Shown: positions 7,347 to 16,300, counted from the first letter of the stretch. The stretch: DNA of 23,335 bases from an uncultured Eubacteriales bacterium (GCA_902783795.1 CACZSO010000038.1:1-23335); one strand, 5' to 3'. A program made the numbers and translations. Notes: generated by a model not told the origin, from the letters alone.

Positions 7347-9758
7347 ATGGCTATTACGGTAACAAAAATATCTGACTGCATTTATGAATTTAATGAAGGC
7401 ATGGTACTGCCGGACGGGACTGCCAGCCCCTATGTGGACTCCTGGCTCTACATCGGCGCTTCACGGGCAGCACTTATCGATACCCTGCAGCGTGAGACTG
7501 GCCTTTATGATCTGGTAAGACAATATACAGACCTGCCGATCGATGTGCTGATCACTCACGGGCATGTGGACCATGCCGGCCTTTCCACCGGGGAATTTGC
7601 GGAAGCAGGCTGCAAGATCTACATGGACTTTAAGGACATGGAGATCCTGAAGGGCATGGTGCCCACTACAAAAGAAGAGTGGTTCACCCCGCTTGCCGAC
7701 GGACAGGAGTTTTTCCTGGGCGACAGGAAATTAAAAGCCCTGGCTTGTGAAGGACACACACCGGGTTCCTTTGTTTTCCTGGATGAAGAAAATAAAGTCA
7801 TGTTCTCCGGTGATACAGTAGGATCCGGTGCGATCTGGATGCAGATCCGCGGCGCGGTACCCATGCAGCGGTTTGAAGCCAGTACCAGACGGCTGCTGGA
7901 CTATCTGCTGCCTTTGGGGCTGGATGATATCCTGGTCTATCCCGGTCATCGTTATCAGTCCCCGGTGCAGCTTACGGGACAGATCGTGAAGGATGACTGG
8001 TTCCTGGCCCAGGGGATCATGAGGGGCACCATCGTCGGTGAGGACCGGGTGATGGATATGCATGGTATGCATATGGAATATAAAGAAACTTCCCATGGTC
8101 AGATGCTGTCCTTCTGCTATGATCCGGGCCAGCTCTATTTCCCGAAGCAGAATCCTCAGGAAAAGCCGGAAACCGCAGCGACAAAGGCTAAATTCACCGC
8201 AGAAGAGATCCGGAAGGGCAGCCGCTTCATGCGTTACATGCTCTATACGCCGGAAGAAGTGAAAAATGGCACATCGGAAGGCCGGAAATATCCTCTGGTG
8301 GTTTATCTGCATGGGGCAGGCGAACGGGGAACAGACCCGCATGTTGCCTTGGGTAATAACGGCGGCTGGGTCTTTGCCACGGATGAATGGCAGGAAAAGC
8401 ATCCCTGCTATGTGGCTGCTCCCCAGGTCATGACAGATGAATGGTGGACCGATGATGCTTATATGGAGATGATCCGCGACCTGATCCAGTCGATGAGCAT
8501 GAGAGGCCATGTGGATGGCACCCGGGTCTATATGACGGGCCTGTCCATGGGCGGCATGGGCACCTGGAAATTTATTTCGAAGTATCCGGACTTGATCGCT
8601 GCAGCTCTTCCCATTTGCGGCGCCGCGGATCCGAAGGAAGTAAGAAATGCGAAAAACGTCCCGGTCTGGGCCGTGCACGCAGTGGATGATCCGGTGGTGA
8701 AAGCCTTTGGCTATCTGGACCAGCCCATGTTCAGCAGCTTTGTCGGAAGCCGTACCCTGGTGGAATCTTTACGGGGCACCGGGAATCCGGATGTGAGATA
8801 TACTGAATATCCGGAAGGCTATATCGCATCCTTGGGCATGCACCCGCATTTCTCCTGGGTACCTGCTTATCAGGATGATGAGATCAAAGAGTGGCTGTTC
8901 AGTCAAAGCCGGGTGTCCAGGTATCAGGTGGAGATGGTGATGCCGGGCTTCTATTGGATAGAAGATTATAACGATGATACGATCTACGTGGTGGAAGGCA
9001 CTGAACGGGCGCTGGTGGTAGATACCGGCCTCGCTGACAATGATTTTATCGGCATGGTGAGATCATTGACGAATCTGCCCTTTGACCTGGCGGTGACACA
9101 TTGTCATGGAGACCATATGTTCCACCTCCCGAAGTTTGACCGGTACTATATGAGCCCGAAGGATGTGTGTGTCCTGGAAAGCCGATATACGAAGAACCCG
9201 AATATTCCGGAAGAGATGCAGAAAGCTTATGGAAAGCCAGAGCTGATGCCCATTAATGACGGCGATATCATTGACCTGGGCGGCGGATATGAGATCGAGG
9301 TCTTTGACCTGGGCGGCCATACCCCCGGTTCCGTCTGCTTCCTGGATAAGAAGCGGAAGCTCATGATGACCGGCGATGCGTTAGGCGTCTGGATGCAGCT
9401 GGATACTTCCACGACTGTGGGATACTATAAGGAACAACTGGAAGCTTTCCTGAAGAAGATGAGCGCGCCTGAGTATCAGGATATCACCATGCTGGGGGGC
9501 CACCGGAAGCAGGAAGGCTTAAGATCTGCCCGGTATTCAAATACTTTTGTCCCGAATGATATTCAGAAAGTCAAGGATATGATCGCCCTTTGTGAAAAGC
9601 TGTTAAAAGATGAGATCGAATTCCAGCCCTTTGGTATACCCGGCCGGAATTTCGGAGAGCCGGCTTATACCGCTCGGTTAGGACAGGCCAGCATGGTTTT
9701 CAAGAGAAGCGGAGTGACAGAGGATATTCTGGACGGGAAACCGGTGCCGGTAAAATAA
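7347..9758 (+). CDS. Three-domain protein: MBL-fold hydrolase / serine esterase / MBL-fold hydrolase
   Basis: This 803-residue protein joins three hydrolase domains. Residues 1-210 form a metallo-beta-lactamase fold with H71-x-H73-x-D75-H76, H137 (GHTPGS), D156 (GDTVG) and H201 (PGHR). Residues 285-520 form an alpha/beta hydrolase like feruloyl or acetyl esterases and PHB depolymerases, with the oxyanion region LHGAGERG (321-328), nucleophile S400 in GLSMGG, a probable acid at D447 or D448, and histidine H499 or H501. Residues 525-730 form a second MBL fold with H585-x-H587-x-D589-H590, H658, D677 and H719. All three sites look intact. There is no signal peptide, so it is probably cytosolic. 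The start is clear (GAGGAGG just upstream of the ATG). The substrate is unknown; ester or lactone hydrolysis on a sugar or aromatic conjugate is an inference. Confidence 0.88.
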   Translation: MAITVTKISDCIYEFNEGMVLPDGTASPYVDSWLYIGASRAALIDTLQRETGLYDLVRQYTDLPIDVLITHGHVDHAGLSTGEFAEAGCKIYMDFKDMEILKGMVPTTKEEWFTPLADGQEFFLGDRKLKALACEGHTPGSFVFLDEENKVMFSGDTVGSGAIWMQIRGAVPMQRFEASTRRLLDYLLPLGLDDILVYPGHRYQSPVQLTGQIVKDDWFLAQGIMRGTIVGEDRVMDMHGMHMEYKETSHGQMLSFCYDPGQLYFPKQNPQEKPETAATKAKFTAEEIRKGSRFMRYMLYTPEEVKNGTSEGRKYPLVVYLHGAGERGTDPHVALGNNGGWVFATDEWQEKHPCYVAAPQVMTDEWWTDDAYMEMIRDLIQSMSMRGHVDGTRVYMTGLSMGGMGTWKFISKYPDLIAAALPICGAADPKEVRNAKNVPVWAVHAVDDPVVKAFGYLDQPMFSSFVGSRTLVESLRGTGNPDVRYTEYPEGYIASLGMHPHFSWVPAYQDDEIKEWLFSQSRVSRYQVEMVMPGFYWIEDYNDDTIYVVEGTERALVVDTGLADNDFIGMVRSLTNLPFDLAVTHCHGDHMFHLPKFDRYYMSPKDVCVLESRYTKNPNIPEEMQKAYGKPELMPINDGDIIDLGGGYEIEVFDLGGHTPGSVCFLDKKRKLMMTGDALGVWMQLDTSTTVGYYKEQLEAFLKKMSAPEYQDITMLGGHRKQEGLRSARYSNTFVPNDIQKVKDMIALCEKLLKDEIEFQPFGIPGRNFGEPAYTARLGQASMVFKRSGVTEDILDGKPVPVK

Positions 9759-9871
9759 CCCCGGCTTTACTTTATTATACACCAGGGTCCTGACCAGGCA
9801 CTTTAAGAAGCCATCTTTCATGAATCAGATTTCCCATGCTTAAGTCCTTAATAATAGACTATGAGATGGAT

Positions 9872-9915
9872 GAACTCAGCCTCAAACTTACCATTTTGAG
9901 TTTAAGGCTGAGTTC
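9872..9915. repeat. 17-bp near-perfect inverted repeat (hairpin)
   Basis: GAACTCAGCCTCAAACT (9872-9888) pairs with AGTTTAAGGCTGAGTTC (9899-9915) with a single mismatch and a 10-base loop. It lies in the convergent gap between the three-domain hydrolase and the minus-strand DUF3795 gene. It lacks a clean T-run, so it may be a terminator of either strand or a small repeat. Confidence 0.6.
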
Positions 9916-9974
9916 TCTCTGTGCCAGTGTTTTCTCTATCCTTCAAACTCATCTACCCATCTGCAATTTGACAT

Positions 9975-10018
9975 ATCAAAGGCGCCGTATGATCTATATG
10001 GCGCCTTTGATGCTTTTT
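9975..10018 (+). terminator. Rho-independent terminator for the three-domain hydrolase gene
   Basis: ATCAAAGGCGCC (9975-9986) pairs perfectly with GGCGCCTTTGAT (10000-10011), followed by GCTTTTTT. The 12-bp GC-rich stem and T6 tail make a strong plus-strand terminator. It guards the convergent boundary with the kinase operon. Confidence 0.8.
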
Positions 10019-10051
10019 TGGGGCTGTGACATCCTCTTATTTTGAATTTCT

Positions 10052-10336
10052 TTAGTTAGAAGCATAATATTTATCCCGTAATGCTTTCATCATTGGGATG
10101 ATATCCGGATTCCAGGATGCCAAAGAGGGAAGTTCTTCACAGGGGAATTCTTCGCATAGACCGCAGAAAGGCACCTGGTGCGCCCTTGTACAGGCATGGA
10201 TCTTACATTGGCCGGATTCAGCCCATTCCGGGACCCGGCCGTCCGTTTCGATGCATCCCAGGCAGCGTCCATCAGCATGTTTCGGACATTTCAGACAGCA
10301 CTCCCCGCAGGCAGTAACAGAAGAAAAGTCACTCAT
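10052..10336 (-). CDS. Cysteine-rich DUF3795 family protein
   Basis: A 94-residue protein with ten or more cysteines in a pattern typical of DUF3795: CGECCLKCP near the N terminus, CLGC in the middle, and CGLCEEFPCEEL toward the C terminus. The cysteines suggest a bound metal, probably zinc or an iron-sulfur cluster; the biochemical function of the family is not established. ATG at 10336 is preferred over a GTG nine bases upstream because that GTG lies within the AGGAGGTG ribosome binding site. It begins 40 bases after the kinase stop on the same strand, so it is probably the second gene of the kinase operon. Confidence 0.75.
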   Translation of the reverse strand: MSDFSSVTACGECCLKCPKHADGRCLGCIETDGRVPEWAESGQCKIHACTRAHQVPFCGLCEEFPCEELPSLASWNPDIIPMMKALRDKYYASN

Positions 10337-10376
10337 AGAATACACCTCCTATATTTGGGCATATATTGCAAAAAGA

Positions 10377-12227
10377 TCAATCATCAGCAGTTAGGTCATC
10401 GATAAACAAAGACGGATTATCCGGCTTTTCCGGGATGATCAGATGGATGGCGGTATAGACGCCTTCCTCCGAACTGATCCGGATATGGGCATGGTCTCCA
10501 AAGGTGATCTTAAGTCTCCGGTAGATATTAGAGAGCCCGATGGAAATATCTCCTTCCCCGGCAGGGACTGTATTTGGGAAAGGACTGCTGACGGCGGCGG
10601 TATCAGAGGTAGTGCGGCGGATGAGGCATTGGATCTTCTCCAGTTTTTCCGGCGGCAGGCCTATGCCGTCATCTTTCAGTTCAATATTTAACCTGTCGTT
10701 CTCAAACCAGGTCCGGATGGTAATGGTTCCGTGACTGCGTCCGATAAAGGCGTGCTGTACGCAGTTTTCCACCAGCGGCTGCAGGAGCATGGAAAGGACC
10801 GGCCAGGAGAGGGTCTCCTCCGGAATTTCTTTCTTCAGTTCAAATTTCCCCGGGAAACGGATGTTCATGACGCCCAGGTAGGTGTCAATGGTCTCCAGCT
10901 CTTCTTTAAGCGACACCATCATGGGCACATACAGTGAATACCGGAAGGTTTTGGCCATGCCCTGAATAAGACGTTCCAGAGGTTCTGCTTTATAGTGTCT
11001 GGCCATGGCCCGGGCGGATTCCAGGGTATTAAAGAGAAAGTGAGGATTGATCTGGCTCCGGAAAGCCAGAAGTTCGGCCCGCTGTGCTGCCAGTTCTTCC
11101 TGATAATGCTGGGCAATAAGATCCTGCTCTCTTTCAGAATATTCATTCAGACTCACCAAAGTCTCATTCATGGTAGTGACGATAGGCTGGAGTTCCCTGA
11201 TCTGCGGAGCCGAAAGAGCGGAGTCTTCCGGGTAGATTCCTGAGGCAGTATTAGGAGAAAGATTCCGGAGTTCTCCTGTTATGCCCATAATATCCTGGTT
11301 GACGCGGGTAAGCATGATCAGGATCATGATGGTGATCAGGACGACCAGTGAGAGTATGATCAGCAAAGGGAGGAGAGGAAGCAGATAGCTTTTCATGGAG
11401 ACCGGCGTCAGATATACCAGTGTAAGACCGGTATCCTGCAATGATGTCCGTGATGCCTGATAAATATCACCCCTGCCCGTTCGCATGATACTGTTTTTAT
11501 AAGCATCCAGGGTATCCGGAAGATCTTTTGAGGTATCGATGAGTTTTCCGTCCTTCCCGAATAAAAGTGCTTCATTATCAGACTTAGCCGTGATAGAGTC
11601 CAGAAGAGCATCCACGTCATAGATAATGCCATAGGCCAGTTCTGCCTTACGGTTGCGGAAACCGTCCAGAATGGCATATACCGGGCAGATATAGACCATG
11701 TAATGCCGTTTTCCCGAGGTGATCACCGGAGAATAGGCGGCTTTTTTGATCCCGGCCGTCCAGGACATGCCAAGAGCTTCAAAGGCCTCCTGAAAGATCT
11801 CATTATTGCCGTAAGTAGAGGAAATGTAACGGTTACGTCTTGAGACGAAGATCATGCTCTGATAGCCGCTGCTGAAGGTGGTCAGATAGCTGGAAATAGC
11901 ATCGAACTGGTTTCTGGCAGCCATAACATTGGCCGGGACCAGAGAGAGGAGATAAGTCTGAGTCGATTCTGCGTAGGCAGCAATTTCTGCCATCTTTTGT
12001 GTTGTGGAGAGACGTTCTTTGATATTTTCAGCGACTTGAGCTGTCATCTGAAGATGCTGCGCTTCTTCCGTTTTCTGGGCATTGGGAATAGAAACACCCA
12101 GCAGGTAGACAACAGATCCCACGGTGACGATGATAATAGCTGCAATAAAGACCTGCAGCATTTTTCGCAGCGATACAGAAGTTCTGCCTGTTGTATTTTC
12201 TGACATCATTCGCTTGCTGGTGTTCAC
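10377..12227 (-). CDS. YesM-type membrane sensor histidine kinase
   Basis: Class of sensor kinases (His_kinase/YesM) that usually control carbohydrate ABC transporters. The 616-residue protein has a membrane helix at about 24-47, an extracellular Cache-like sensor region (about 48-278), a second helix at about 281-307, a HAMP-like linker, and a coiled segment near 365-390. The phospho-acceptor is H396 in SQINPHFLFN. The ATPase has its N box at LLQPLVENCVQH (481-492), G1 at KDDGIGLP (518-525) and G2 at ISIGLSNIYRRL (561-572). The start is uncertain: GTG at 12227 has only a weak AGGG upstream, and ATG codons at residues 7 and 8 are alternatives. It is divergent from the CUT1 transporter, suggesting it senses that substrate. 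No response regulator is in the window. Confidence 0.9.
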   Translation of the reverse strand: MNTSKRMMSENTTGRTSVSLRKMLQVFIAAIIIVTVGSVVYLLGVSIPNAQKTEEAQHLQMTAQVAENIKERLSTTQKMAEIAAYAESTQTYLLSLVPANVMAARNQFDAISSYLTTFSSGYQSMIFVSRRNRYISSTYGNNEIFQEAFEALGMSWTAGIKKAAYSPVITSGKRHYMVYICPVYAILDGFRNRKAELAYGIIYDVDALLDSITAKSDNEALLFGKDGKLIDTSKDLPDTLDAYKNSIMRTGRGDIYQASRTSLQDTGLTLVYLTPVSMKSYLLPLLPLLIILSLVVLITIMILIMLTRVNQDIMGITGELRNLSPNTASGIYPEDSALSAPQIRELQPIVTTMNETLVSLNEYSEREQDLIAQHYQEELAAQRAELLAFRSQINPHFLFNTLESARAMARHYKAEPLERLIQGMAKTFRYSLYVPMMVSLKEELETIDTYLGVMNIRFPGKFELKKEIPEETLSWPVLSMLLQPLVENCVQHAFIGRSHGTITIRTWFENDRLNIELKDDGIGLPPEKLEKIQCLIRRTTSDTAAVSSPFPNTVPAGEGDISIGLSNIYRRLKITFGDHAHIRISSEEGVYTAIHLIIPEKPDNPSLFIDDLTADD

Positions 12228-12532
12228 GTAATTAAATCCCTGCTTTCTGGCGTATTTAAAAAGTAGAAGACAGTCCTTTTTGAGATTTTAGAAAGATCGG
12301 TCCGATCATAGTCAGTATATCATGAGAGATATGATTAGGCAAGGCATGGAGAGATTTCCGAAAATGTTACGGTAGAATCCGAAAAAAATCCCTATAAAAA
12401 AGAAAGTTTTTTTTATAACATAAAAAATGACAAAAATGTGAATTTTTTATGACCACCGGATAAGAGAAGCGGCAGCGGAATGCGAAAGCCTTTTCTTAAC
12501 ACCGGCGGAACCGAAGAAGGAGGAAACTTAAG
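12228..12532. promoter_or_regulatory. Divergent regulatory region between kinase and transporter
   Basis: No gene seen. It holds a GATCGG-T-CCGATC palindrome (12295-12307), an ATAAAAAA/TTTTTTAT stem (12394-12416), and a perfect CATAAAAAAT/ATTTTTTATG inverted repeat (12419-12451). The two AT-rich repeats share the core ATAAAAAA. I could not pick out convincing -35/-10 pairs for either direction. Near the 3' end AAGGAGG (12517-12523) serves the first permease. Confidence 0.5.
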
Positions 12533-13507
12533 TTGGCCCGGAAATCAAAAAGCACGGAAGCTGGACCAAGGACAGCAGCTAATTCGACAGGCATCATGAA
12601 GACCCTGATCCTGATGAAAAAGCATTGGCAGATCTATGTGCTGCTGGCAGCACCCATCCTGTGGTACATCCTGTTCGCGTATTATCCACTGGCCGGCCTG
12701 CAGCTGGCATTTAAGACCTATAAGGCAAAACTCGGCATCTGGGAATCTCCATGGGCAGATCCGCTGTGGCAGAATTACAGAGCCCTTTTCAAGGATGCTT
12801 TTTTCTGGCGGTCGGTCAGAAGGACACTGCTTATCAACTTCGGAAGATTGTTTATCGTCTTCCCCTTCCCCATCATCCTGGCACTGGCCCTGAATGAACT
12901 CCGGCTGAAAAAGTCGAAAAAGGTCATGCAGACAGTGTTCACGTTCCCCCATTTCTTATCCTGGGTCATCGTTGTGGCCATTATGAGAAACCTGCTTTCT
13001 GTGGATGGACTTGTCAATGTGCTGCTGAAGACAAGCGGACATGATACCATCAACTTCCTGGGCAGCGAGCCTTTGTTCCAGCCTATGCTCTACATCACAG
13101 ATATCTGGAAAAGTGCAGGTTACAGCTCCATTATTTATCTGTCAGCCATTTCCGGTATAGACCAGGATCAGTACGAGGCAGCAGATGTGGACGGCGCTAC
13201 GCGGTGGCAGAAACTGATCCATATTACCCTGCCGAATATCATGCCCACCATCTCTATCATGTTCATCCTGGCTACCGGCAACCTGATGACCAATGGTTTT
13301 GACCAGATCTTCAATATGTCAAATGCCGCGACCAAGAACGTAGCAGAAGTCCTGGATATGTACATTTACAGAATTACATTCCAGGCGTCGGCGGACTTCG
13401 GATTCTCCACAGCTGTATCCCTGTTCCGGTCAGTGATCAATATGATCCTTTTGGCTACGGCTAACAAACTGTCTAAGATGCTGGGCGGCTCAGGTCTGTT
13501 TGGTTAA
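12533..13507 (+). CDS. CUT1 ABC transporter permease, LplB type
   Basis: Integral membrane subunit of a carbohydrate importer, 324 residues with about six membrane helices. KHWQIYVLLAAPILWYILF near 30-48 is the typical LplB first helix. The EAA loop that contacts the ATPase is YEAADVDGATRWQKLIHITLP (214-234). The start is TTG at 12533, supported by AAGGAGG nine bases upstream. An internal ATG (codon 22) has no ribosome binding site. It is the first gene of an operon of two permeases and two binding proteins. No ATPase gene is present, so a shared MsmX-like ATPase elsewhere in the genome is expected, as in other CUT1 systems of this type. LplB/YtcP systems often carry complex or acidic oligosaccharides. 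Confidence 0.92.
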   Translation: MARKSKSTEAGPRTAANSTGIMKTLILMKKHWQIYVLLAAPILWYILFAYYPLAGLQLAFKTYKAKLGIWESPWADPLWQNYRALFKDAFFWRSVRRTLLINFGRLFIVFPFPIILALALNELRLKKSKKVMQTVFTFPHFLSWVIVVAIMRNLLSVDGLVNVLLKTSGHDTINFLGSEPLFQPMLYITDIWKSAGYSSIIYLSAISGIDQDQYEAADVDGATRWQKLIHITLPNIMPTISIMFILATGNLMTNGFDQIFNMSNAATKNVAEVLDMYIYRITFQASADFGFSTAVSLFRSVINMILLATANKLSKMLGGSGLFG

Positions 13508-13525
13508 AGGAAGGAGGTCGTCAAT

Positions 13526-14395
13526 ATGAAAAGAAATAAATTCGGAGTAATGGATGCTATCATCCTGTTTTTCCTGCTCGTTGGCCTGTTCATGATCCTC
13601 TTCCCGTTCTTTAACATGATCGCGACATCCTTTACTTCTTACAAGGAGTATGTCCAGTCTACCTGGGTCTTCTGGCCGAAAGAACCCACGCTGGAAGCCT
13701 ATAAAGAACTGTTTAAAGATAACCGTATCTTCATCGGCTACAAGACCACATTGGTCTATCTTCTGATAGGCCTTCCCATGAACCTGTTTCTGTGCCTGTC
13801 CCTGGCTTACTGCTTCTTCCGCAAGGGCTGGCCGGGCAGAAAACTGGTCCTGATCTTAGTGCTGATCACTATGATCTTCCATGGCGGTATCGTACCTTTA
13901 TATCTGGTCATGAAAGGCTTCAAACTGACGAATACCGTCTGGGCCGTCATCCTGGCACAAGGTATGAATACCTTCAACATGATCCTGATCTACAACTACT
14001 TTAATACCTTGCCGGAAGCCTTGGTAGAATCTGCAAAGCTGGATGGAGCCAGTGAGTGGACCATCCTCTTCAGGATCGTGCTTCCGCTCTCGAAGCCCAT
14101 CGTAGCCACGGTAGCCCTGTTTGTGGCTGTACAGCTCTGGAATGAATATTTCATGTCCATGATCTTCCTTCGTTCCAATGACTGGCAGTCCCTGCAGCAG
14201 ACGCTTAGAGGTATCGTTATCGATGCCCAGGCTACGGATTCGGCAGGTGCGACGGCCACCATCGAGACCCGCAATTTTGCGGATGGCCTGAAAATGGCAG
14301 CCGTGGTCGTGACCATGGTTCCCATCATGGCCGTATATCCGTTCCTTCAGAAATATTTCACCAAGGGCATTATGATCGGTGCTGTAAAAGCCTGA
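13526..14395 (+). CDS. CUT1 ABC transporter permease, YtcP/LplC type
   Basis: Second membrane subunit of the importer, 289 residues with about six helices, the first at about 10-35. The EAA motif is EALVESAKLDGASEWTILFR (164-183). The C terminus has the family-typical FLQKYFTKGIMIGAVKA. AAGGAGG precedes the ATG, and the gap to the upstream permease is 18 bases. It should pair with that permease to form the heterodimeric channel, fed by one or both of the binding lipoproteins downstream. Confidence 0.93.
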   Translation: MKRNKFGVMDAIILFFLLVGLFMILFPFFNMIATSFTSYKEYVQSTWVFWPKEPTLEAYKELFKDNRIFIGYKTTLVYLLIGLPMNLFLCLSLAYCFFRKGWPGRKLVLILVLITMIFHGGIVPLYLVMKGFKLTNTVWAVILAQGMNTFNMILIYNYFNTLPEALVESAKLDGASEWTILFRIVLPLSKPIVATVALFVAVQLWNEYFMSMIFLRSNDWQSLQQTLRGIVIDAQATDSAGATATIETRNFADGLKMAAVVVTMVPIMAVYPFLQKYFTKGIMIGAVKA

Positions 14396-14456
14396 TCTGA
14401 AATGTCTGAGGACTGAAATATATTATTCAGTTCCAAATAAACCAAAGGAGGGTTTT

Positions 14457-16205
14457 ATGAAAAAAGGCATGAAGAAAGTACTTGCTCTGCTGCTTGCGTC
14501 TGTCATGATCATGGCACTCGCATCCTGCGGAGGCGGCGGTTCCAGCAGCACAGAACCTGCCGGAACAACAGGGGCCCCGTCCAAATCTGAGTCAAATCAG
14601 ACTGAACCAGCAAAGACTGAGCCCGCACAGACGGAAGAAGGATCTTCCGAAAACGGATCTGGCGAGACCGCGGAATTCGGTACCTGGCAGGAGATCATCT
14701 CCAGAGATTACTCTAAGAAGCTTACCATTGAATACGCAGGCCCCCAGCTGACTGACGGTGTGGACTTCAACCATGGCAGTGAGTATACTGACTGGTGGTC
14801 CACCACATTCAACACAGAATGGGATGCTACCGTCCTCACTTTTGAGAACTGGACACAGAGACTTAACACCTGGATCAACGCCGATGACCTTCCGGACTGG
14901 TGTGTCTGGAACTTCAATGCCGGTGATGCCAACAATTATGTGGAACAGGGTCTGTTCCGCAAGTTCCCCGATGACTGGAAAGAAAGATGGCCCAATGTGG
15001 CTGCTTCCCAGGAACTGTGCCCCCTGGCTAAGTGGTGCGAAGAGAAATACGGCGGCACTTACATTATTTTCCGTCCTGTCTTCGCTAACAACTACCCGGC
15101 CGATGTTATCGTAGGCCATATGTCTGTGTATTTAAGAACAGACTGGGCAGAAAAGGCTGGCTATGATCTTTCCAAGAACATTGCCTCGAACACCATCACC
15201 CTGGACGAATTCATTGCCTACAACCAGGCTGTAAAGGATGCGGGCATCACAGAATATCCGTTCTATGGATCTACCAGTGTTTATACTTCTATGATCGACT
15301 CTGTAGCGGAAGCTACCGGCACCGGCCAGGTGGCCTTCTATAAAGGCTCTGACGGCAAGTATCACTGGGGTCCGGCAGAAGAGGAAACAGGCGTTAAGGA
15401 AGCTGTCAGAAAACTGAAAAAGATGTATGACAACGGCCTGGTCTATCCTGACTTCTACTCCATCGTGAACTATGATTATATCCCGTACTTCAATGCTTCC
15501 GGTGTCGCGGCTTCTTATGCCGGCGAAGGTATTGCCGCCAGAGGTGATGCTAACGCGAGAAGTATGAAAGAAAACCTGAATCTGGATTATTGGAAATGCG
15601 CGATCCAGCTTATCCTGGTGGACGATAATGGCGTGAACCATGGCGATCCGTCTACAAACTACTGGGCCTGCAACATCCTTTCTCCTGATATGGATGATGA
15701 GAAATTCGAGCGTCTGATGGATATCTGGGATTTCTCCTGTACCGATTACGGCCAGCTGTGTGTCCGTATGGGTGTTCCCAAAAAAGACTGGGATTATGAC
15801 AAGGATGGCAACCCTGTAAACCTTCTGGCAGGAACCCCGGATGAGAGTGTTTCCGTAAAATATGCGAACGGCCAAGCACCGGTCATCTACGGCAACATGG
15901 TCATTCTTTCCGATGACTTCTCCTTTGCGAACCCCGCATTTGATGAGAGAGCCAGAAAGCGTGTGGTCGAACTTTATAAGACGCGTGCTCAGATCACCAG
16001 TGTCAGAGGTGAAGAAGTTGACTGGGATTTCCTGGGTTATTCTTCACAGGCATTGAACCTTGCTACCATGACTTATGGTGATGAGTATGCGAATATCATT
16101 ACAAAAGCAGGAGATTTCGACGAGAACTATGATCAGTGGGTGAAGGATAAGATGGCCCTCATCCAGCCGGTCCTTGATGATCTGAACGAAAAGTTCGCCA
16201 AATGA
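14457..16205 (+). CDS. Extracellular solute-binding lipoprotein, first copy
   Basis: Substrate-binding component of the CUT1 importer, 582 residues. It has a lipoprotein signal with the lipobox LASC, cleavage before C24. A linker rich in Ser, Thr, Glu and Pro (about 25-75, with repeated TEPA) tethers the binding domain to the membrane. The body is a long cluster-type sugar-binding fold with a tryptophan-rich N-lobe (TDWWSTTFNTEWDAT, FENWTQR), fitting sugar stacking. A strong AAGGAGGG ribosome binding site precedes the ATG. An intercistronic stem ACTGAA/TTCAGT (14412-14431) lies before it. The next gene is a close paralog. The length is like the LplA and AlgQ type binding proteins that hold oligosaccharides. 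Confidence 0.93.
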   Translation: MKKGMKKVLALLLASVMIMALASCGGGGSSSTEPAGTTGAPSKSESNQTEPAKTEPAQTEEGSSENGSGETAEFGTWQEIISRDYSKKLTIEYAGPQLTDGVDFNHGSEYTDWWSTTFNTEWDATVLTFENWTQRLNTWINADDLPDWCVWNFNAGDANNYVEQGLFRKFPDDWKERWPNVAASQELCPLAKWCEEKYGGTYIIFRPVFANNYPADVIVGHMSVYLRTDWAEKAGYDLSKNIASNTITLDEFIAYNQAVKDAGITEYPFYGSTSVYTSMIDSVAEATGTGQVAFYKGSDGKYHWGPAEEETGVKEAVRKLKKMYDNGLVYPDFYSIVNYDYIPYFNASGVAASYAGEGIAARGDANARSMKENLNLDYWKCAIQLILVDDNGVNHGDPSTNYWACNILSPDMDDEKFERLMDIWDFSCTDYGQLCVRMGVPKKDWDYDKDGNPVNLLAGTPDESVSVKYANGQAPVIYGNMVILSDDFSFANPAFDERARKRVVELYKTRAQITSVRGEEVDWDFLGYSSQALNLATMTYGDEYANIITKAGDFDENYDQWVKDKMALIQPVLDDLNEKFAK

Positions 16206-16244
16206 TCAGAAGCTTTCGGAAAGACCTGTAGATCACAGATCATA

Positions 16245-16271
16245 GATCAGGGTGCGTTGAGCACCCTGATC
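16245..16271. repeat. Perfect 11-bp hairpin between the two binding-protein genes
   Basis: GATCAGGGTGC (16245-16255) and GCACCCTGATC (16261-16271) with a GTTGA loop. No T-run follows, so it is more likely a partial terminator or an mRNA 3' stabiliser than a full stop. It may set the ratio of the two binding proteins. Confidence 0.65.
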
Positions 16272-16300
16272 GTAATATAGTTATATGGAGATCTATTCTA

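Noticed and set aside
7731..8678. 315-codon minus-strand open frame
   Set aside because: It is antisense to the three-domain hydrolase, whose active-site motifs fix the coding strand.
9836..10045. 69-codon open frame after the three-domain hydrolase
   Set aside because: It runs through two strong hairpins including a terminator, and no ribosome binding site precedes it.
12228..12532. Catabolite-responsive (cre) operator
   Set aside because: I looked for the CcpA consensus near the transporter start, and no stretch matched well enough.
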